The notes beneath the pieces are model-generated. The model made no database searches. It was given only the letters and a program-made list of their open reading frames with translations, and was not told the DNA's origin. A program made the translations under genes and the position numbers. Below are positions 31,001 to 35,000 of a DNA stretch of 35,000 nt, one piece after another (position 1 is the stretch's first letter; every line of letters begins with the position of its first letter). Source of the DNA: Chromera velia (lineage: Eukaryota; Sar; Chromeraceae); assembly GCA_018398765.1 (NCBI GenBank), contig JAHBMJ010000446.1, forward strand, positions 10,001 through 45,000, in the 5' to 3' direction.

Positions 31001-32454
31001 GAGGAGCTGGATGGAGGGGGAGGGGGAAGAATGGGGCGTCCACTTCTGGAGGGGGATTGGAGGGTTGGGGGCTGTCGGGATTCTTCTCGGGTCGGGGAGG
31101 AAGGTTGGTCTTTTGCGGAGTCTCTCTCTTCGTCCACCCGTATCTTTCCGTCTCCTGATGATATCCGTCTCCGTTGAGTGAGATCATTTGTTCCCCCGTC
31201 TCCAGTTTTTCGTTGGTAAGGACTGTGAGTAGAGGACCGCCTTCGCTTTTTCACAGTGGGGGGGGGGGATCCTGTCGTCTGCTGTGTGCGGAAGGGGGGG
31301 TCCATGGATCGAGAGAAAGATCTTCGGGCCCCCTGTGGAGGGGGGGAGACGTGGGGGTTGAACAAGTCGTGAGAGATCGAGGGAGACTCTAGGACAATCT
31401 TCTTCTCCACCTGTGTCCCCGTCTCCGTCCCATTCCCAGAGGAGAAAGCCCTCGCAACACCACACTCAGACTGTCTCTGTACAGAGCCTGACCTCCGTCT
31501 GGCCCTCCTCCCCTTTTTGCCCCCCGTCCATCTGCCTCCCTCTTCCTCCTCTTCTCTCTGTTCAGCCTCATGATGTTCTTTTTCCTCTTCGGGGAAAGCG
31601 GAAGATCGGGGAGGGGTAGAGGCTCCAAGGGAAACAAAGAGAGATTCGTGAAGAGACTGCAGGGCGTCGTCTGACAAAGAGGGGAGAGCATCTGAAGTGG
31701 GATCAAGACTGTCACATGGATACTGCTGCGAGACGAAGGTGGAAGGAATTTCTAAAGACTCCCTGCGAGTAGATCCGCGACCAGCATCCCCTCTTTCCCT
31801 GTTTCTTCCTCCTCCCTCTGGAGATACCTCGTCTCTCTCCGTCTCCTGTCTCCCCTCTAATGATTCGGAAAACTCCGGAGAGCTTCGTCCTCTTTGCTCT
31901 GCAGGGGGTTCTTCTTCTGCAGAAAAATCGTCTCGTCTTACACCTACGGGAGCTCTGTCCCCCTGGCTTCCCGCATTTGCTACTTCCTCCTCCTCCTCCT
32001 CCTCTTCTTCTACATGTGCACCTACTCCTGATTTGTTGAGCTCTCTTTGTGCAGACGAGGGGGGTGGAAAGGGGGAGGGGGGTGGGCGGGAAAATATCTC
32101 GTCAACACCATCTGCCCCTGCTGAGTGGCTTGAGGTATCTCCGTCTCCTGCTTCTGCTCTGTCTCTTTCCGCTGCCGATCTTACAGCAGGGGCAGTTGAG
32201 GGCCGAGCACGGGCACTCTCAGAAAATGCCAATGGATCTATCTCCAGAGCAGCAAGGGAATCTTCGTAAGTCTCTTGTCCAAGGTGCCGCTGCAACAACC
32301 GATGCAGCAATCTGTTCTCTCTCTCCAATCTTTCCAACTTACAGCCCACCTCTCTGGATATTTCCCGTCTGAGATGATCTCTCAGTGAACCAACCAGCAG
32401 AGTGAGAGGTTCTCTGGCGGCCCTGAGAAGATCCTCAGGGAGAGCATCACTCAT
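26761..32454 (-). CDS. CtIP/Sae2/COM1 family DNA-end resection factor
   Basis: CtIP/Sae2/COM1 proteins tetramerise through an N-terminal coiled coil and stimulate the MRE11-RAD50-NBS1 nuclease to start resection of double-strand breaks in mitosis and meiosis. Confident exons: 32454-30132, 29907-28714, 28084-28049 (36 nt), 27985-27953 (33 nt), 27722-27571 and 27244-26761; one or two further exons lie between 28713 and 28085. Total about 1,480-1,560 residues, against 897 in human CtIP and 345 in yeast Sae2. The start is secure, since an in-frame TAG lies 15 nt upstream. The C-terminal signature is complete: YKP-VRNKEERAKLM-GVDCTQCADFYDAI, then NFSRHR, then ETPAGFWKVGF. Splice phases across the last four exons are all consistent. 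Confidence 0.87.
28085..28713 (-). other. Unresolved internal exons of the CtIP/Sae2 homologue
   Basis: Two coding-like blocks lie here on the minus strand: one ending near 28567 (AIVLAEWLWMAVWIIDSMEK, acceptor CAAG at 28653) and one from 28452 (EQNAVTVKREVQTSQQQQ, acceptor CTTCAG; donor unclear, candidates at 28421 and 28375). A third frame (CQKFVQDVMEEPDRQ, about 28220-28150) is also open. I could not find one path that joins exon 2 to the phase-0 acceptor at 28085 with confidence. Confidence 0.4.
28714..29907 (-). CDS. CtIP/Sae2 homologue exon 2: basic disordered region
   Basis: 1,194 nt, joined in phase to exon 1 (acceptor CTCTCAG/GG). Basic and low-complexity, with KGKGKKRKRGD resembling a nuclear localisation or DNA-binding patch and a poly-Gly/Ser segment. 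The proposed donor is AAG/GTGGGT at 28713; later in-frame donors are possible. Confidence 0.65.
30132..32454 (-). CDS. CtIP/Sae2 homologue exon 1: coiled coil and disordered region
   Basis: A 2,323-nt exon, residues 1-774. Residues about 15-60 form an amphipathic coiled coil (HLRREISREV, KLERLERENRLLHRLLQRHL), the position of the tetramerisation helix in CtIP/Sae2. The rest is Ser/Arg/Glu/Pro-rich, with a Glu run (about residue 150), a Pro/Ser run and many SP/TP sites. The donor is ACGG/GTCAGT, phase 1. Confidence 0.8.
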
Positions 32455-32663
32455 CGTCGGGCGAGACGGCTATCGACCAAATCATGCGTTCTCGGTTGAG
32501 CTACAACTCTCAAAGCCGAGCGGCTCAGCGGTTTTCGGAAAGAAGTCAAAAGACAGTGAGTACTTGCATCGTCGACATGATTTTTTGATCCTTCTGTAGG
32601 GTTGTCAGGAGACTCGCTCATTAATTGAAGATTCAAGGCACGCCCTAAACCTAGCTGACTTGT

Positions 32664-32687
32664 GGCCCCGGAAAGCGTAGCGTGGGG
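32664..32687 (+). promoter_or_regulatory. GGCCCCGGAAAG block upstream of the CtIP/Sae2 homologue
   Basis: Reads GGCCCCGGAAAGCG, then TAGCG, then TGGGG, about 210 bp upstream of the ATG at 32454. It matches the channel-gene block almost base for base but lies in the opposite orientation relative to its gene. Confidence 0.45.
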
Positions 32688-32847
32688 CACTTAGAAAATG
32701 CAAATGCATGGTTAGCCCACGATCGACGTCGCCCCGGAAAGCCCGTTAAATGGTCCGGAAAAGCGAAATCCCTCTGCATGCATCGCCTGGCTCCGCACGT
32801 GCGAAAATTGACGCCACTGTGGAGTCCTACCCTGTGGCGCCATAGTT

Positions 32848-32938
32848 GCACAAGTACACTGTACTACACTATACTACACTGTACTATACTGTACTATTGT
32901 ACTATGACATCTACACTGTATTGTACTACTGTACTAGA
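32848..32938 (+). repeat. TACTG/TACAC microsatellite
   Basis: Imperfect short units of the ACTGTACTAC type run for about 90 bp. Confidence 0.8.
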
Positions 32939-33050
32939 CCTTAAAAAAAAAATTCTTCTATTTCTAGCATCCTAGGGGGTCTCTTAACCTACATTAATGC
33001 TCTATGAACGTGTGCTAAGTTATGATATGGTGATCATGAATTACAGTGAC

Positions 33051-33208
33051 TCAGAAAGGAGCCTCTTTGAACTCTAGTCCGATGCTCTTCAAGTATTCAA
33101 CCGTCATCTCTCCATCTCGCTCGTCATCAAATGCCTCGGCAGACTCGTCCGATGCAAGAACTCGATGTAAGGTCGAGTCGTTAGATTCCCAAAATCTGGG
33201 TCTCTCTC
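33051..33208 (-). pseudogene. Terminal-exon-like fragment
   Basis: After a CACAG acceptor at 33209, one minus-strand frame reads RPRFWESNDSTLHRVLASDE, then an acidic stretch, then MTVEYLKSIGLEFKEAPF and a TGA at 33053-33051. Composition and splice context look like a real last exon, but no upstream exon is apparent to the right. It may be a stranded exon of a gene beyond the window, or a relic. Family not recognised. Confidence 0.3.
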
Positions 33209-34264
33209 CTGTGGTGCCCGGCGTTCCTCTGATGAACCCTCTGGAAGTGGAGGTTTTCTGTGTCTGTGCTTTCTCACAATGCCTCTGTCATGGTGCGAGG
33301 AGACTCGAGATTTCATTCTTTCGACTATATGCTTTGAAGTGTCAGTGTTCTATCGGTTGCATGGGTTTGCATTGCGTCTAGTTGGTCATGCTCTTTCACT
33401 CGCCTCTTTTTTTTTCCTTTTTGTGCATGTTCGGATATGTTTGACTGATCGCAAGGATGCGATTTTCTTGTCCGTGGCCGGGGAGGATCTGTGGAGTGAC
33501 ACTGGAGTCCTACCCTGTGGCGCCGCCCTTTAGACCTTCGCATGCGTTGTGTCTGAATGAGCCTACATACCGATACCATGCTCCGCTACCGCACGTATAC
33601 GCAGTCGCCTGTACGTGTCGCACTCGAAGCTCTGCGCATGCATGCAAGTCTACGTTTGACTTCTGTTGTTTGAGTAATATCCTACGGTAGGTTCGAGTTG
33701 AAAGCAGCTGAACTTCAAGTTATTGAATCTCTAGTTAAACCTATAGAGCCGGATTCATGTGGAGTCGGAAGAAGTCTGAAGACAAAGCTCAATAAAACTT
33801 TTTAGAGTCAAAGTAGGATTGAGACCTCGTTTACATAAACCTGTAAGATGTTGCTTGAGTTAGTGTTGCTCACGTTCCCTAGTCGACGTTCCTTCCCTAG
33901 ATCTTCCTAAGGTTCTTACCCTCGCTTTACCTTCTGTCTGGACACCATAAAGTGGCTAGACAGGAGGGACAAAGCACCACCAAAATTCCAAACCAAACAA
34001 TCTCATGCATACAAACTAACGGCCGGTATGCTGGGATGTGCTATGCATCCATGAACCCTCAAGACTAGGGGGCCGCACTTGGTTTTATATGTAAATTCTA
34101 CCCTAATTTCGGTCATCTTGAATATAGGAACCTGAATGATTGATATATACAAACGGCTGAAACTACCAAATAAAGCATATCATGCTAAATCATGTTGGGT
34201 AGTTTATATCTGTGCAATCATAATGTTAGGCTACATTGTGGTGTCTCAAAGTTGAACGATGTCA
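33209..34264. other. Gene-poor sequence
   Basis: No coding region, RNA gene or repeat is supported here apart from the second 21-bp repeat copy at 33504-33524. Confidence 0.5.
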
Positions 34265-34805
34265 TGTCGCCAGGTTTTGTTGGGCGTTGGGCTGTGTTAG
34301 GCCTGTTGGGCAGTGCCCAACAGTACAAATGGCCCAACAGTAGCCTAACATCACTTTAAAGTGCACAACAGACATTGTAAAGCTTTTTAGACCAACTAAA
34401 AATCATGCAATCAAGACAACCAAAATTAAAGCTAAATGTTGCTTTAATATGAGCTTTATTCTCTTTATAGAACGTCTAGTAGAACGTATAAAATCGTTGT
34501 TTGAAAGTGAGGGGCGGTGTTAAGACCTTTAACCTCTAAAAAATGTGGCTCATTTTCAAACAACCATTTTTTACGTTTCATAAAGAGTATAAAGCTCATA
34601 TTGAAGCAACATTGAGCTCTAATTTTGTTCTTTTTGATTGCATGCTTTTTAGTTGGTCTAAACGGCTTTACAATCATGTCTGTTATGCACTTTAAAGTGA
34701 TGTTGGGCTGCTGTTGGGCCATTTGTACTGTTGGGCACCGCTAGGCACCACCCAACAGGCCCAACACAGCCCAACAGACCCTAAGCCCAACAGAACCTGG
34801 CGACA
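34265..34805. mobile_element. Foldback (long inverted repeat) element, 541 bp
   Basis: Two arms of about 245-255 bp (about 34265-34512 and 34549-34805) are inverted copies with scattered differences, separated by a loop of about 40 bp. The outer ends are TGTCGCCAGG and its complement. Both arms contain repeated TTGGGC/GCCCAA units and the shared stretch ATCACTTTAAAGTGCA. There is no coding capacity. A transcript would fold into one long hairpin. No clear target-site duplication is seen. Confidence 0.8.
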
Positions 34806-35000
34806 GAGCTGAGGGGGATAAAAACATAGCCCAATATTTGAAAGACAAAGTTTTAACTAACCCAACATGATGCTCCAAAATCTACTTCATATGCTAGTTT
34901 TAATGGTGTCTTTATATTCTATCTATAACATTTTAAGAGACATAGCTAAAGCAGGGGGGGCATCTGGAGTGTGGCCCCCTAGCCCTTAAGACTCAGTTTG

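Larger units (their letters stand above)
32455..33050. promoter_or_regulatory. Upstream region of the CtIP/Sae2 homologue
   Basis: Holds the conserved block at 32664-32687, a variant (CGCCCCGGAAAG) at 32730-32741, a TGCATGCA site at 32775-32782, a TACTG/TACAC microsatellite and a 21-bp sequence repeated again at 33504. No TATA box is evident. Confidence 0.4.
32821..33524 (+). repeat. Pair of 21-bp direct repeats
   Basis: GGAGTCCTACCCTGTGGCGC plus one more C occurs identically at 32821-32841 and 33504-33524. The flanks are related only for a few bases. The interval contains a microsatellite and the fragment at 33051-33208. Confidence 0.75.

Noticed and set aside
31697-32269. Plus-strand open frame of 190 codons antisense to CtIP/Sae2 exon 1
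   Set aside because: Mirror of a Ser/Glu/Arg-rich coding region. The minus strand carries the coiled coil, start context and consistent splice sites.
34465-34722. Minus-strand open frame of 85 codons
   Set aside because: Entirely within the foldback element and spanning its loop, so it is an accident of the inverted repeat.

Overview
This is eukaryotic nuclear DNA: genes are split by GT-AG introns, coding stretches alternate with microsatellites, and long intergenic tracts hold small inverted-repeat elements. The mix (intron-rich genes, a BK/Kch-type potassium channel, TGCATGCA motifs, proteins with very long low-complexity segments) suggests an alveolate protist, with a chromerid alga such as Chromera as my best guess. 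That placement is inference; no rRNA or organellar marker is present.

Layout. 1-5245: gene-poor, with ATCA/TGAT repeats, a cluster of GTCGA palindromes, and a 1 kb inverted-repeat element (3387-4390) that has a second small element with a perfect 8-bp target duplication (3598-3831) inserted in it. 5246-6872 (-): an unrecognised multi-exon gene. 7836-10066 (+): a second unrecognised gene, divergent from the first, with 7.0-7.8 kb as a probable shared promoter. 10067-12117: intergenic between converging genes. 12118-23956 (-): a large BK (Slo/Kch)-type potassium channel that I could assemble as 20 exons with consistent phases (about 1,717 residues). 23957-26760: intergenic, with decayed coding-like fragments and a 493-bp inverted-repeat element. 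26761-32454 (-): a CtIP/Sae2/COM1 homologue, the MRE11 cofactor for DNA-end resection, with an N-terminal coiled coil and the C-terminal CxxC, SRHR and TPxGFW signatures separated by about 1,100 or more low-complexity residues. 32455-35000: gene-poor, with a terminal-exon-like fragment and a 541-bp foldback element.

The recognised genes act separately (membrane K+ conductance; double-strand-break repair) and form no pathway cluster. Two cross-cutting observations deserve attention. A GGCCCCGGAAAG block recurs 200-450 bp upstream of all four gene starts. Introns in both recognised genes often have C at donor position +3 (GTCAGT class), alongside one probable GC-AG intron.
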